From Litoreibacter arenae DSM 19593 (GTDB lineage Bacteria > Pseudomonadota > Alphaproteobacteria > Rhodobacterales > Rhodobacteraceae): a stretch of DNA of 64,000 bases. Every line of letters starts with the position of its first letter. The stretch's first letter is position 1. The translations under genes were made by a program, and so were the position numbers. The stretch is from NCBI RefSeq assembly GCF_000442275.2, contig NZ_KE557306.1:1026959-1090958 (forward strand), read 5' to 3'. Below the pieces are notes generated by a model. That model had not been told where the DNA came from. It worked only from the letters and a program-made list of their open reading frames with translations, and did not search any database. Positions 28,863 to 37,530 of this stretch are shown in pieces.

Positions 28863-28889
28863 GAAAAGGCCGCCCCGAAGGGCGGCCTA
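28863..28889 (-). terminator. intrinsic terminator with TTCG tetraloop
   Basis: On the minus strand AGGCCGCCC-TTCG-GGGCGGCCT is followed by TTT: a 9-bp GC-rich stem closed by a very stable tetraloop. It lies about 68 nt after the stop of the RTX-Hint gene. Confidence 0.85.
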
Positions 28890-28956
28890 TCCACAAACCG
28901 TTACTCGTTACTCTTATGACGGCTCCCCTCAAGGGACCGCCGGATCGCTGATCATA

Positions 28957-31900
28957 CTATTTGAACAGCAATTTCGCTTCGTGCTTCTTCAGCGTGAGTC
29001 GGGCAGAGGCATAAGCTTCCCGACCGGCTTCGCCCTGCAACTCAGGGAACAGCTCGAAAATTTCGTTGCGTTGCGCGTTTCCGATGGCTTTCAGGCTGTA
29101 GTCACCCGGCTGGAAACTCTCTGTCCATGCACCGTTGGACAGCACCACCTCATGATTGTCGAACATAAAATGAATATAGCTCGTCCCCATCGAGGCAATG
29201 CTCTGGATGCCTTCACTCGGGTTCACAAGATGCTTGGCCGAGACAAGCACCTCGTTCTCCTCAAAGTAAAGCGCAACACGGTCGTTGTTGACCAGCATCC
29301 GGTGGTTGGGACTGACCATCATGTCACGTTCGGGCAGACCATTCCCGAGAGAGCCCTGCTGGATGCGAACCGGTTGGAGGTGCGGATTGTTCTGAAATTC
29401 GCGGCCATCCATACGCTTGGCGCCGATCCAGCGGATCTCCTGAATGCCGTTATCGCGCGTGATGACTTTGTCGCCGACCATCAGATCTTCGACCAGCACT
29501 TCGCCGCGGGGTGTAGCAATCGAGGTGCCCGGCGTGAAGCATGGCACGATCTGCTCGATTTCAGAGAACTGAAGCGACCCGACGACATTCCCGCCAACAC
29601 CGTCGAGGAACTCGACCGTGCCGGAGGTCGAGTTGCCGTCCGCATCCGTGGTCTGACCCACGATCCGCAGCGGGCCGGAGCCGGTCAGGTCCAAGGTGTC
29701 AAAGTCGTCCACATCCCCCGGCGCGGTGGAGCCGGTGCCGCCGTCGATGACGTCGCCGATGCCGTCCTCGGCATTGTCCACGATGATCGTGTCGCGGTCG
29801 TCGCCACCGGAAATGGTGTCCGCGCCCTGACCACCGATCAGCGTGTCGTTGCCGGTGCCGCCGTCGATTGTGTCGTCGTCGAGACCACCGTCGATGAAGT
29901 CATCGCCTGCGTCCCCGCTCAGCACGTCATCGTCGTCTGCACCATAGATGGTATCGTTGCCGTCACCACCGCTAACCACGTCCTGGCCGTTATTGGTCAC
30001 TAAGTCAGGGCTTAATCCACCAGTATCCTCGTCGGTGATGTCCAGATTGTCCGGCAGCCCCAGATCGGGGTCGATGCCTGCATAGACGATATCGTCGCCC
30101 GCGCCTGCATTGATGATGTCGGAACCCTCGCCACCGACGATCCGGTCGTCGCCATCGCCACCGTCAATGATGTCGGCGTCAAGCCCGCCGTCGATCGTAT
30201 CGTTGCCTGCGCCGCCTAGAATGGTGTCGGCATCGTCGCCGGTGCGGATGATGTCGTCGCCATCCCCGCCATCAACAAAGTCGATATCGTCGTTGGGGTT
30301 CGGGTCGCTTGGGAACAGCCCGGGATAGCCCAGATCAGGCAAAGGGCTGTGACCCGAGGTGTCGATGATGTCGTCGCCATCCCCGCCAAACACGGTGTCG
30401 CGGCCGTCATTGGTCGTGATGGTGTCGTCACCGTCGCCCCCCGACACGGTATCGTTGCCAGAGCCCGTTTGGGCGGTATCGTCACCAGCACCCAAATCGA
30501 CGACGTCGTCGCCAGAGCCACCCATGACGTTGTCGTTCCCGTCGCCTGCGTCGATGCTGTCGTTACCTGCCCCGCCTGAGATGGTGTCATCCCCGTCGTT
30601 GCCCTCGATGGTGTCGTCACCGTCATTGCCTTGGAGGTTGTCTTCACCTAGACCGCCTACGACGGTATCATCGCCATCACCGGCCTGGATTGTATCATCG
30701 CCAGCGCCACCATCTATGATGTCGTTGCCATCACCGCCGCCGATGGTGTCGTCGCCGTCGCCGCCGTCAATCACGTCCTCACCCTGGTTGCCGCGAATGA
30801 CGTCATCGCCATCGCCACCCTCAATGGTGTCGTCGCCGAGGCCACCGGCAATCTCGTCGTCGCCCGCGCCGCCAGATAGGAAGTCGTCCCCGACCTGACC
30901 GCTCAACGTGTCGTCGCCGTCTTCGCCGTAAACGGTGTCATCGCCATTCCCTGCCAGCACGGTGTCGTCACCGGCACCCGCCAGAACGATATCGTCATCC
31001 GGCCCTTCGCCCGGCAGGAATGCGTCGCCCGCGTCGATCATGTCGCCCTCGGGGTCGCCGGTGTAGTTGACGTCGATCAAGTCGTCGCCGACGGTGCCTT
31101 CAACGATGCCGTTGTTCACGTTGACCGCAACGGTCGCAGTGTCGAACCCGCCATTTCCATCGGTGATCGTATACGTGATTGTCGTCTCACCGCCGAATTC
31201 GGGCACGGGGGTATATTCCAGCGTCCCATCCGGGTTGATGCTGACCTCGCCCACATCCACGGTCGCTTCGGTCACCGACAGCATGTCGCCATCGGGATCG
31301 GTGTCGTTATCAAGAACGGGTATGGTCACCGGCGTAAGGTTGTTGGTCTGCGCGGTGTCGTCTTCCGCCTCGGGCGCGTCGTTGACCGGCGTCACCTCGA
31401 TGGTGTGGATTGCCGAGTCGGTGCCGCCATTGCCGTCGGAGATCGTGTAGGAGATCGTCGCCGTTCCATTGAAGTCCGGTGTCGGCGTGAAAATCACTGT
31501 GCCGTCGCCATTGTCGACCAAGCTGCCCTGCTCGGCCGGAACCGTGGCGCTGGCGACGCTCAGCGTGTCGCCGTCCACATCGGTGTCGTTGGCCAGCAGG
31601 TCCACGGTGATCGGAGTGTCCTCGTCGGTGCTGTCGCTGTCGTCGACGGCGTCCGGATCGTCCTTGATCGGGGAGACGGTCACCAAGACCGTCGCCGTAT
31701 CCGTGTTGCCGGCTTCATCCTCGATCACGTAGGTGATCGTGTCATGGCCATTGAAGTTTGCGTCAGGCGTATAGGTGATGGTGCCGTCTGAGTTGATGGT
31801 GACCGTGCCGTTTTCCGCCTCTGCCGAAATGACGGTCAGCGTGTCGTCTTCGGGATCGGTATCGTTGCCCAATACCGCGATATCGACCGACACATCTTCA

Positions 31901-33714
31901 TCCGTCGATGCCTCATCGTCTTCTGCGTCCGGACCCTGATTGACGCGGTCGCCGATGATTTGCTCGATCTCGGTGAACTGGAGAGAACCGGTCACATCGC
32001 CATTGCCGTCAAGAAATTCAACGGTGCCGGACGTGCTATCGCCGTCGCCGTCTTCGGTTTCGTTCACAACGCGGAACGGTCCTTCACCTGTGAGATCCAG
32101 CACGTCGTAGTCATCGCCGGACGTGCCGCCGTCGACGCTGTCGCCGTTGTTACCGCCGATGATTGTGTCGCGGCCTGCGCCGCCCGAGACGGTGTCTGCC
32201 CCTGCGCCGCCCGTCAGCATGTCGTCGCCGTCGCCGCCATCCAGCGTGTCGTCGCCTTCGTCGCCTTGCAACGTGTCGTCGCCACCTTCGCCGAAGATTG
32301 TATCGTCTCCGGCGCCGCCAGACAGGGTGTCGTCGCCATCCTCGCCGTTATCGACCAGTTCCGGTGCGTCGAAATACACATCCGTGATATTTATGCCGGA
32401 ATTGTCGTCGTCGTTCTGATCGTGCTCGATGATAATGCGGGAAACCGGGCCCGGAATCGTCACCAGCATCGAGAAGCGTGCATCGTCGTCACTGCCATAC
32501 CCGCCACGGCTGTCGCCGGTGTCGTTGCCGGACACGCCATCCGTGTCTTTCAGCCTGACCCTGTCACCCGCTTCCAGCAGAACCTCAATCGGGTTGCCTT
32601 CCTCGTCGAACGCCTTGATCCGCACAACGCCATCGCCATCAATGTCGTTAACTCGGAACTGGACGTTCTCGACCGCATCGGAGAACTCCAGCTTGTAGTC
32701 GGCGTCGTTGTCCTCGCCGTTGGTCACAGAGTAGAGCGAGCTTTGGGAATTTGCGGTGTCGGAGCCCGTGTCGATACCGTCGACAAACTGCGTATCGGTC
32801 TCATAGCCGGTATCGGCACGGCCGGATTCCCGCAGGATCGAAAATGTTACGTCGACGTCGCCCGTGTTTTGGGTGAAGCCCGACGCATCTGCGTTGTTTC
32901 CGAAGCCGGGCGCTTCGCTCCACTTGAGGCTTTCGCGACCGGAGACACCCGCGCCAGGGCCCTCGTAATTGCTGTCGCCATAGATGATGTCATCACCTGC
33001 GCCGCCATCGACGGTGTCATCGCCCGAGCCTGCATAAACCTCATCGTTACCTTCACCGGAAGAAATAGTGTCGTCACCACCAAAAGCGTCAACGATATCG
33101 TCGTTCGGCCCCTCGCCCGGCAATATTTCGTCATTCGCGTCGATCCGGTCGCCGTCCGGGTCCCCGTCGTAGGCCACGTCGATCACATCCGCCCCGGCGG
33201 AGCCTTCCACCACACCGTCAAGTTCCAGAGCGACTTCGGGCGTTACGTAGAAAATATTGTCGATGGCACCGGAGCCGCAAAGCTCAACCTCCATCCGCGC
33301 AACGCCTTCGGCATTCAGGTTTACGGTGACCTGGCCATTGTTGCTGGTGCAGGGAATATCAACGGTTTTGACCAGCTGACCGTTGTCATTATAGAGGCGG
33401 ACAGTGCCTCCCTCCTCGACGTCCAGTGCGCGGAAATTTACGACCTTGGAGGGATCGTCGAAGTTGAAAACAAAAGTGCCGCCGCCTGCGTTGTCATCAG
33501 GGTCATTGCTGTCGCCATCTTCCGAGATAATCATGACGTTGCCAAGATTGTTGGTCGCAAGATCTTTGTCACCGCCAGTCGGATTGTCGGTGTCGAAAAC
33601 CATCGGAGGCTTATTGGCATCGCCCGAGCTGATAGTCACGCCATCGGCCGCATATTGACCATTAACCACGTCTCCAGCGCGCAGATCTTCGAATGTCAGT
33701 AGAATATCAGGCAC
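28957..33714 (-). CDS. large secreted RTX calcium-binding protein with Tandem-95 repeats and Hint domain
   Basis: A 1585-residue acidic protein. Order: N-terminal beta-sandwich-like region (1-165); short RTX block (205-250); unknown domain (255-452); RTX block (457-520); a module ending TGSLQFTEIEQI (527-587); three cadherin-like Tandem-95 repeats of about 91 residues (595-867); a long RTX array of GGxGxDxUx nonapeptides (905-1340); a second copy of the LQFSEIEQI module; and a C-terminal Hint domain from Cys1392 (CFTPGTSI, SPNHRML). RTX arrays bind calcium outside the cell after type I secretion; Hint domains self-cleave. GTG start with GGGAG six bases upstream overlaps the TAG of a small ORF. 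No secretion genes are in the window. Confidence 0.9.
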   Translation of the reverse strand: MPDILLTFEDLRAGDVVNGQYAADGVTISSGDANKPPMVFDTDNPTGGDKDLATNNLGNVMIISEDGDSNDPDDNAGGGTFVFNFDDPSKVVNFRALDVEEGGTVRLYNDNGQLVKTVDIPCTSNNGQVTVNLNAEGVARMEVELCGSGAIDNIFYVTPEVALELDGVVEGSAGADVIDVAYDGDPDGDRIDANDEILPGEGPNDDIVDAFGGDDTISSGEGNDEVYAGSGDDTVDGGAGDDIIYGDSNYEGPGAGVSGRESLKWSEAPGFGNNADASGFTQNTGDVDVTFSILRESGRADTGYETDTQFVDGIDTGSDTANSQSSLYSVTNGEDNDADYKLEFSDAVENVQFRVNDIDGDGVVRIKAFDEEGNPIEVLLEAGDRVRLKDTDGVSGNDTGDSRGGYGSDDDARFSMLVTIPGPVSRIIIEHDQNDDDNSGINITDVYFDAPELVDNGEDGDDTLSGGAGDDTIFGEGGDDTLQGDEGDDTLDGGDGDDMLTGGAGADTVSGGAGRDTIIGGNNGDSVDGGTSGDDYDVLDLTGEGPFRVVNETEDGDGDSTSGTVEFLDGNGDVTGSLQFTEIEQIIGDRVNQGPDAEDDEASTDEDVSVDIAVLGNDTDPEDDTLTVISAEAENGTVTINSDGTITYTPDANFNGHDTITYVIEDEAGNTDTATVLVTVSPIKDDPDAVDDSDSTDEDTPITVDLLANDTDVDGDTLSVASATVPAEQGSLVDNGDGTVIFTPTPDFNGTATISYTISDGNGGTDSAIHTIEVTPVNDAPEAEDDTAQTNNLTPVTIPVLDNDTDPDGDMLSVTEATVDVGEVSINPDGTLEYTPVPEFGGETTITYTITDGNGGFDTATVAVNVNNGIVEGTVGDDLIDVNYTGDPEGDMIDAGDAFLPGEGPDDDIVLAGAGDDTVLAGNGDDTVYGEDGDDTLSGQVGDDFLSGGAGDDEIAGGLGDDTIEGGDGDDVIRGNQGEDVIDGGDGDDTIGGGDGNDIIDGGAGDDTIQAGDGDDTVVGGLGEDNLQGNDGDDTIEGNDGDDTISGGAGNDSIDAGDGNDNVMGGSGDDVVDLGAGDDTAQTGSGNDTVSGGDGDDTITTNDGRDTVFGGDGDDIIDTSGHSPLPDLGYPGLFPSDPNPNDDIDFVDGGDGDDIIRTGDDADTILGGAGNDTIDGGLDADIIDGGDGDDRIVGGEGSDIINAGAGDDIVYAGIDPDLGLPDNLDITDEDTGGLSPDLVTNNGQDVVSGGDGNDTIYGADDDDVLSGDAGDDFIDGGLDDDTIDGGTGNDTLIGGQGADTISGGDDRDTIIVDNAEDGIGDVIDGGTGSTAPGDVDDFDTLDLTGSGPLRIVGQTTDADGNSTSGTVEFLDGVGGNVVGSLQFSEIEQIVPCFTPGTSIATPRGEVLVEDLMVGDKVITRDNGIQEIRWIGAKRMDGREFQNNPHLQPVRIQQGSLGNGLPERDMMVSPNHRMLVNNDRVALYFEENEVLVSAKHLVNPSEGIQSIASMGTSYIHFMFDNHEVVLSNGAWTESFQPGDYSLKAIGNAQRNEIFELFPELQGEAGREAYASARLTLKKHEAKLLFK

Positions 33715-33866
33715 TAAAAGCTCCCGTGATTGCGTGACAACCGGTCTATAAGCTTCTGGTCTCGCAAATTCGTTAATTTCGCAACGCGCATGCGTGGCGG
33801 ATTAAACATGACCAGCATGGTAAACGACGTGGTCAACAGACCTGCGATCACCAGTGTTTCAGCCAT
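33714..33866 (-). CDS. small membrane protein (50 aa) coupled to the RTX gene
   Basis: A 50-codon ORF read just before the RTX gene: MAETLVIAGLLTTSFTMLVM is hydrophobic and can span the membrane, followed by a basic tail (RMRVAKLTNLRDQK). AAGGGG lies six bases before its ATG, and its TAG overlaps the RTX GTG (TAGTG). This arrangement supports real translation and coupling. Function is unknown; leader for translation control is possible. Confidence 0.6.
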   Translation of the reverse strand: MAETLVIAGLLTTSFTMLVMFNPPRMRVAKLTNLRDQKLIDRLSRNHGSF

Positions 33867-33899
33867 GATATCCCCTTAGGCATTGCGTTTCATTTCACC

Positions 33900-33911
33900 C
33901 GTTTCGAAACG
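33900..33911. promoter_or_regulatory. 12-bp perfect palindrome upstream of the RTX operon
   Basis: CGTTTCGAAACG is a perfect palindrome 34-45 nt upstream of the small ORF that leads the RTX gene. GTTTC recurs at 33887-33891, giving a direct repeat. Its place in the promoter region suggests an operator; the regulator is unknown. Confidence 0.4.
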
Positions 33912-34457
33912 AAGACGCCACCGCAGCAGCCACACGTTCGACGCGGTACCAAATTGAGGGGGAGTTTCAGGTGACCACATGTGCCGACGGTGCGCCGTCA
34001 GCAAACTAACCGTCGAAATCCGATCCGGCACACGTGCAGTCACACAACTCGCTCCCGCATCCGGCAGTGATGCGCTGTCGTGCGGCCGCCCCCGTGGCCT
34101 TATGTCTTCGCCCCCCAGCTGAGCTTGGTATGATTTTACTTACCTTTGACTGGGCTCAAAAGCGGAATCTCGCCTGCTCGCCTTGGAATGGTCTTCTTTT
34201 TTGAAATGCGCGGACTGGCCAGCGACAAAATATGGGGAACGAAGTTAGCGAGACCCGAGGTAGGATGAGACGCTAAAACTGGGCGGCCGGTCGGCAGCTC
34301 GTCATTTCAGAGAGGGCGTAAAATTCATCCGTATCAAGGTATTGTGCCGACATTCTCAAAAATTACGACGTCTTGATCAAGTGGCGGCGTAATCTGCACA
34401 AAACCCTTCCAGCGGATATGTTTTTTCTTACGTTTTCAATTAACCAAGGGAACAGTT

Positions 34458-34562
34458 ATGAACTTTTTCTCCCTAAGAAACGACAACACAATCGATCGAA
34501 ATTCGGACGACTGTTCCGAAAATGTTGAGAATTTTCAATTTTTGATTCGGAGTGCCGCCTAG
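34458..34562 (+). CDS. possible small ORF (34 aa)
   Basis: MNFFSLRNDNTIDRNSDDCS... runs 34 codons to TAG, with AAGGG eight bases before ATG in an AT-rich stretch. It is polar, lacks a signal peptide and has no recognised relatives. Coding status is uncertain; only the ribosome-binding site speaks for it. Confidence 0.25.
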   Translation: MNFFSLRNDNTIDRNSDDCSENVENFQFLIRSAA

Positions 34563-34755
34563 CTCCCCCCGTCAGCTTTGACAGATCCAAGGAGACCGTT
34601 TTCCCATCAGCAACAGTATGGGCTTAAACTAAAGATTGCCCTCACCGTCGCCCTCTGCCGCAATTCTTCCATCGAAGTCACAAAATTTGGTCATACCCAA
34701 AATATCACAGCCGGAGAGAGGAAGCCGACACCCGCTCATGCGTGGTGGTTCAAGT

Positions 34756-34839
34756 TGGTACCCGAGGTCGGACTCGAACCGACACGCCTCGCGGCAACGG
34801 ATTTTGAATCCGTCGCGTCTACCATTCCGCCACTCGGGC
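34756..34839 (-). tRNA. tRNA-Leu (anticodon CAA)
   Basis: The minus strand forms a class II cloverleaf: acceptor GCCCGAG/CTCGGGT (first pair G-T), anticodon stem ACGGA/TCCGT with loop TTCAAAA (anticodon CAA, reads TTG), a variable arm, T arm GTCGG/CCGAC with TTCGAGT, discriminator A and encoded CCA. It lies beside the anomalous region 33867-34755; no integrase or duplicated 3' end is seen. Confidence 0.95.
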
Positions 34840-34997
34840 CCCTTGTCTCTGACGGGTGACGTGGTAGCCGCCACCAGAGGTGCGAGCGGTTTAGCCAATG
34901 CGGTCAGGCGCGTCAATTCGTCGATTGCCATATCGAACAGTTTTTGAAACTTGCCTGCCGACCGCTATATCCCCTCTTAACGAATGGAGATTTCATC

Positions 34998-35516
34998 ATG
35001 CGCGCCCTGCTTTCCTTTGCCACCGCAGTTTTCCTGACCCTGACACCTGCTTTCGGGTTTACCTTCGCCAGCATTGACGGGGGCAAGATCGACCTCGATG
35101 CATGGAAAGGCAGACCCGTTCTGGTGGCCAACACCGCCTCGCTGTGTGCTTTCACGAAACAATATGATGGGCTTCAGGCGCTCTACGACACCTATCGCGA
35201 CAAGGGGTTGGTGGTCCTTGCGGTGCCGTCAGACGATTTCAATCAGGAGCTTGCCACGGACGAGCAGGTAAAGGAGTTCTGCGCCGTCAACTTCGCGTTG
35301 GATCTGCCGATGACAGAGGTCACGCGCGTGCGCGGCACGCAGGCGCACCCGTTCTATAAAGACGTCAAAGCGCAGGTCGGATTTTCCCCGCGCTGGAACT
35401 TCAACAAGGTTCTGCTGGATGGGAACGGCAAGGTGGTTGCCACGTTCGGCTCCGGTGCCAAGCCGATGGGTAACAGCATCCGCAGCCGGATCGAGGCGCT
35501 GCTGGCGGGCTCCTAA
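34998..35516 (+). CDS. glutathione peroxidase, exported
   Basis: A 172-residue thiol peroxidase of the GPx family with a signal peptide (1-20, TPAFG) and Cys50 in NTASLCAFT as peroxidatic residue. The conserved Trp-Asn is present in SPRWNFNKVLLD, but the usual Gln motif is degenerate (VPSDDFNQEL), so the catalytic tetrad is altered. It would reduce peroxides in the periplasm. ATG at 34998 has GGAG nine bases upstream. It ends in a 4-nt overlap with the convergent TRAP permease. Confidence 0.9.
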   Translation: MRALLSFATAVFLTLTPAFGFTFASIDGGKIDLDAWKGRPVLVANTASLCAFTKQYDGLQALYDTYRDKGLVVLAVPSDDFNQELATDEQVKEFCAVNFALDLPMTEVTRVRGTQAHPFYKDVKAQVGFSPRWNFNKVLLDGNGKVVATFGSGAKPMGNSIRSRIEALLAGS

Positions 35517-36865
35517 AACATCACCCCGACAAGCCAAAGCGTGATGCTTGGGAAAGCCAAAAGCAAAACCACGCGCACGAGATCGGACGCCACGAAGGGC
35601 AAGACCCCGCGATAGGTTTGCGAAATCGGAATGTCGCGATCCACCTGATTGATGATGAACAGGTTCATGCCTACCGGCGGCGTGATCAGCCCAACCTCGA
35701 CCACGATCAGGGCGAGAATACCGAACCAGATCGCGGTGGCCTCTGCGCTCATGCCGAAATCCAGCGTCTCGACGATCGGGAAGAATATCGGCACCGTCAG
35801 CAGGATCATCGAAAGACTATCCATCACACAGCCGAAAGCCAGATAGCACAACAACATCGCCAGCAGCACCGTCATGGGGGCGAAGCCTTGCACGGTGACC
35901 CATTCGGCCAAGGCTTGCGGTGCCTGCGTGAAAGCCAGGAATGAGTTGAACACCTGCGCCCCGAAGACGATCAGGAAGATCATGGCGGAGGCCTGCGCGG
36001 TCTCCAGTATCGACAGCTTGAACGCCGCCCAGTTCAGGGTGCGCGTAGCAACGCCGTATAGACCGGTGGCAATCGCGCCCACCGCCGCGCCCTCGGTTGG
36101 TGTGAACAGCGCCTGCACGCCGGGCATGGCCCAGTTCCAGTCCGCCGCGATGCCGCCCATCACCAGCACGAAGATCACCACCACTGGCCAGACCCGCACC
36201 AAGGTGCGCAGCCTTTCTGCAATCGGTTTGCGCTCCGCCACCGGCCCCGAGCCGGGCTTGATCCGCACGTAGATCGCAACCGTCAGCATGTAGCCCAATG
36301 CGGCCAGCAATCCGGGGATCAAGGCGGCCACGAAGAGTTTGACGATATTCTGCTCGGTGAGGATCGCGTAGATCACGAGTATAATGGAGGGCGGGATCAG
36401 GATGCCCAGCGTGCCACCCGCCGCCAGTACACCGGTGCTCAGCGCGTCGGAATAGCCGCGTTTGCGCATCTCCGGCAAGGCCACCTGCCCCATCGTGCTG
36501 GCCGTGGCCAGGGACGAGCCGCAGACAGCGCCAAACCCCGCGCAGGCTCCCACAGCCGCCATTGCCACGCCGCCCTTGCGGTGCCCCAGCCAATCGGAGG
36601 CGGCTTGGAACAAGGCCGCGCTCATGCCGGACTTGGTGGCGAATTGCCCCATCAGCAGGAATAGCGGCACGATGGTTAGCGAGTAGCTGGAGAACGTGTC
36701 GTAGGTCAGTGTCTTCATTTGGCTGAGTGTGGCGGACGGGCGGCCCAGCACGATCCACGTGCCGATAAACCCCGCCCCGAACATCGCGGCGGCAATCGGG
36801 ACGCGCAGGAAAATTGCCAGCAGCATCAGGCCAAAACCGGATAGGGCCAGCTCCAAACCGCTCAT
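35513..36865 (-). CDS. TRAP transporter large permease (DctM)
   Basis: A 450-residue membrane protein with about twelve helices and typical DctM blocks (IAAAMFGAGFIGTWIVLG, FLLMGQFATKSGMSAALF, AAGGTLGILIPPSIILVIYA, FGILALIVVEVGLITPPVGMNLF). It forms the sodium-driven transport path of TRAP systems, which take up carboxylates, osmolytes and similar solutes. It overlaps dctQ by 4 nt. No solute-binding protein gene is adjacent, so the substrate cannot be guessed. Confidence 0.95.
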   Translation of the reverse strand: MSGLELALSGFGLMLLAIFLRVPIAAAMFGAGFIGTWIVLGRPSATLSQMKTLTYDTFSSYSLTIVPLFLLMGQFATKSGMSAALFQAASDWLGHRKGGVAMAAVGACAGFGAVCGSSLATASTMGQVALPEMRKRGYSDALSTGVLAAGGTLGILIPPSIILVIYAILTEQNIVKLFVAALIPGLLAALGYMLTVAIYVRIKPGSGPVAERKPIAERLRTLVRVWPVVVIFVLVMGGIAADWNWAMPGVQALFTPTEGAAVGAIATGLYGVATRTLNWAAFKLSILETAQASAMIFLIVFGAQVFNSFLAFTQAPQALAEWVTVQGFAPMTVLLAMLLCYLAFGCVMDSLSMILLTVPIFFPIVETLDFGMSAEATAIWFGILALIVVEVGLITPPVGMNLFIINQVDRDIPISQTYRGVLPFVASDLVRVVLLLAFPSITLWLVGVMF

Positions 36866-37446
36866 ATGGCGACCTCGCCCCCGGCCAGCACCCAGTTTAG
36901 CGCGCGCCAGACGGTATAGAGACTGACGACGAAAAACAGCGCAGCCCCGATGGTCGCAAGCCCGTAGGGTATCCAGACGGGCAATTCCAACTCGTAGGTG
37001 GTTTCGGGATAGTAGGGCTTTGACCCCATCCCCAACACGCTGCGAAACGTGTCAGAGCCGTAGGGGAACTTCTCGCCGAACCCCAGATAGAGCCTCCACA
37101 GGATCAGACCGGACAGCACCGTAATTGTAATGTCCCCAACCAGCCCAAGCACGGCCTTTGCTCGCGCAGGCATGCGATCGACGAGAACATCTACGGTCAC
37201 ATGACCGCGGTTCAACTGGCACCATGGAAGGAAGCTGAAAATGGCGATGGCGCAACCGGCCTCAACCAACTCGAAGTCGCCCCTCACGGGAGCCAGACCC
37301 GCGAAGACAAAGTAACGCCCGATTACGGAAACCACGGTGACCAAAGCTGCGGCAACGAGGACAAAGCCGCCAGCATAGGCGAGCCATCGGCACAAAACGC
37401 CGAGCACCCGACCGATACGGGCCTCCCAGTGAGCCGCGATTGCCAT
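36862..37446 (-). CDS. TRAP transporter small permease (DctQ)
   Basis: A 194-residue four-helix protein: LAYAGGFVLVAAALVTVVSVIGRYF, FELVEAGCAIAIFSFLPWCQL, RGHVTVDVLVDRMP (DctQ hallmark), TITVLSGLILWRLYLG and a last helix IGAALFFVVSLY. It partners DctM. ATG at 37446 with AGGGGA upstream is preferred over the longer frame to 37467. The DctP subunit normally next to dctQ is absent; the upstream gene is a zinc peptidase 84 nt away. Confidence 0.92.
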   Translation of the reverse strand: MAIAAHWEARIGRVLGVLCRWLAYAGGFVLVAAALVTVVSVIGRYFVFAGLAPVRGDFELVEAGCAIAIFSFLPWCQLNRGHVTVDVLVDRMPARAKAVLGLVGDITITVLSGLILWRLYLGFGEKFPYGSDTFRSVLGMGSKPYYPETTYELELPVWIPYGLATIGAALFFVVSLYTVWRALNWVLAGGEVAI

Positions 37447-37530
37447 GCCGTCCCCTAGCCTAGCCAAAACCTTTCAGCGCGCACCTATAGAGGTTTGCCG
37501 ACGATTTACAGGGCTTTTCCGCAGGACGTG

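Larger units (their letters stand above)
33867..34755. other. long, poorly coding, partly AT-rich region
   Basis: Between the RTX operon and tRNA-Leu no convincing gene is seen except a possible 34-codon ORF at 34458-34562. Codon use is not that of the flanking genes, and from about 34310 AT content rises clearly. The left end should hold the promoter of the RTX operon. I see no terminator, RNA gene or mobile-element remains that I can name. Confidence 0.6.

Noticed and set aside
29694-31000. CRISPR-like or satellite repeat in the RTX coding region
   Set aside because: The periodicity is the 27-nt codon pattern of nonapeptide RTX repeats, not direct repeats with unique spacers.
31960-33702. 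Long plus-strand open frame opposite the RTX gene
   Set aside because: It mirrors the repetitive, biased codons of the RTX gene; no conserved domain or start signal, and the minus-strand protein has clear domains.
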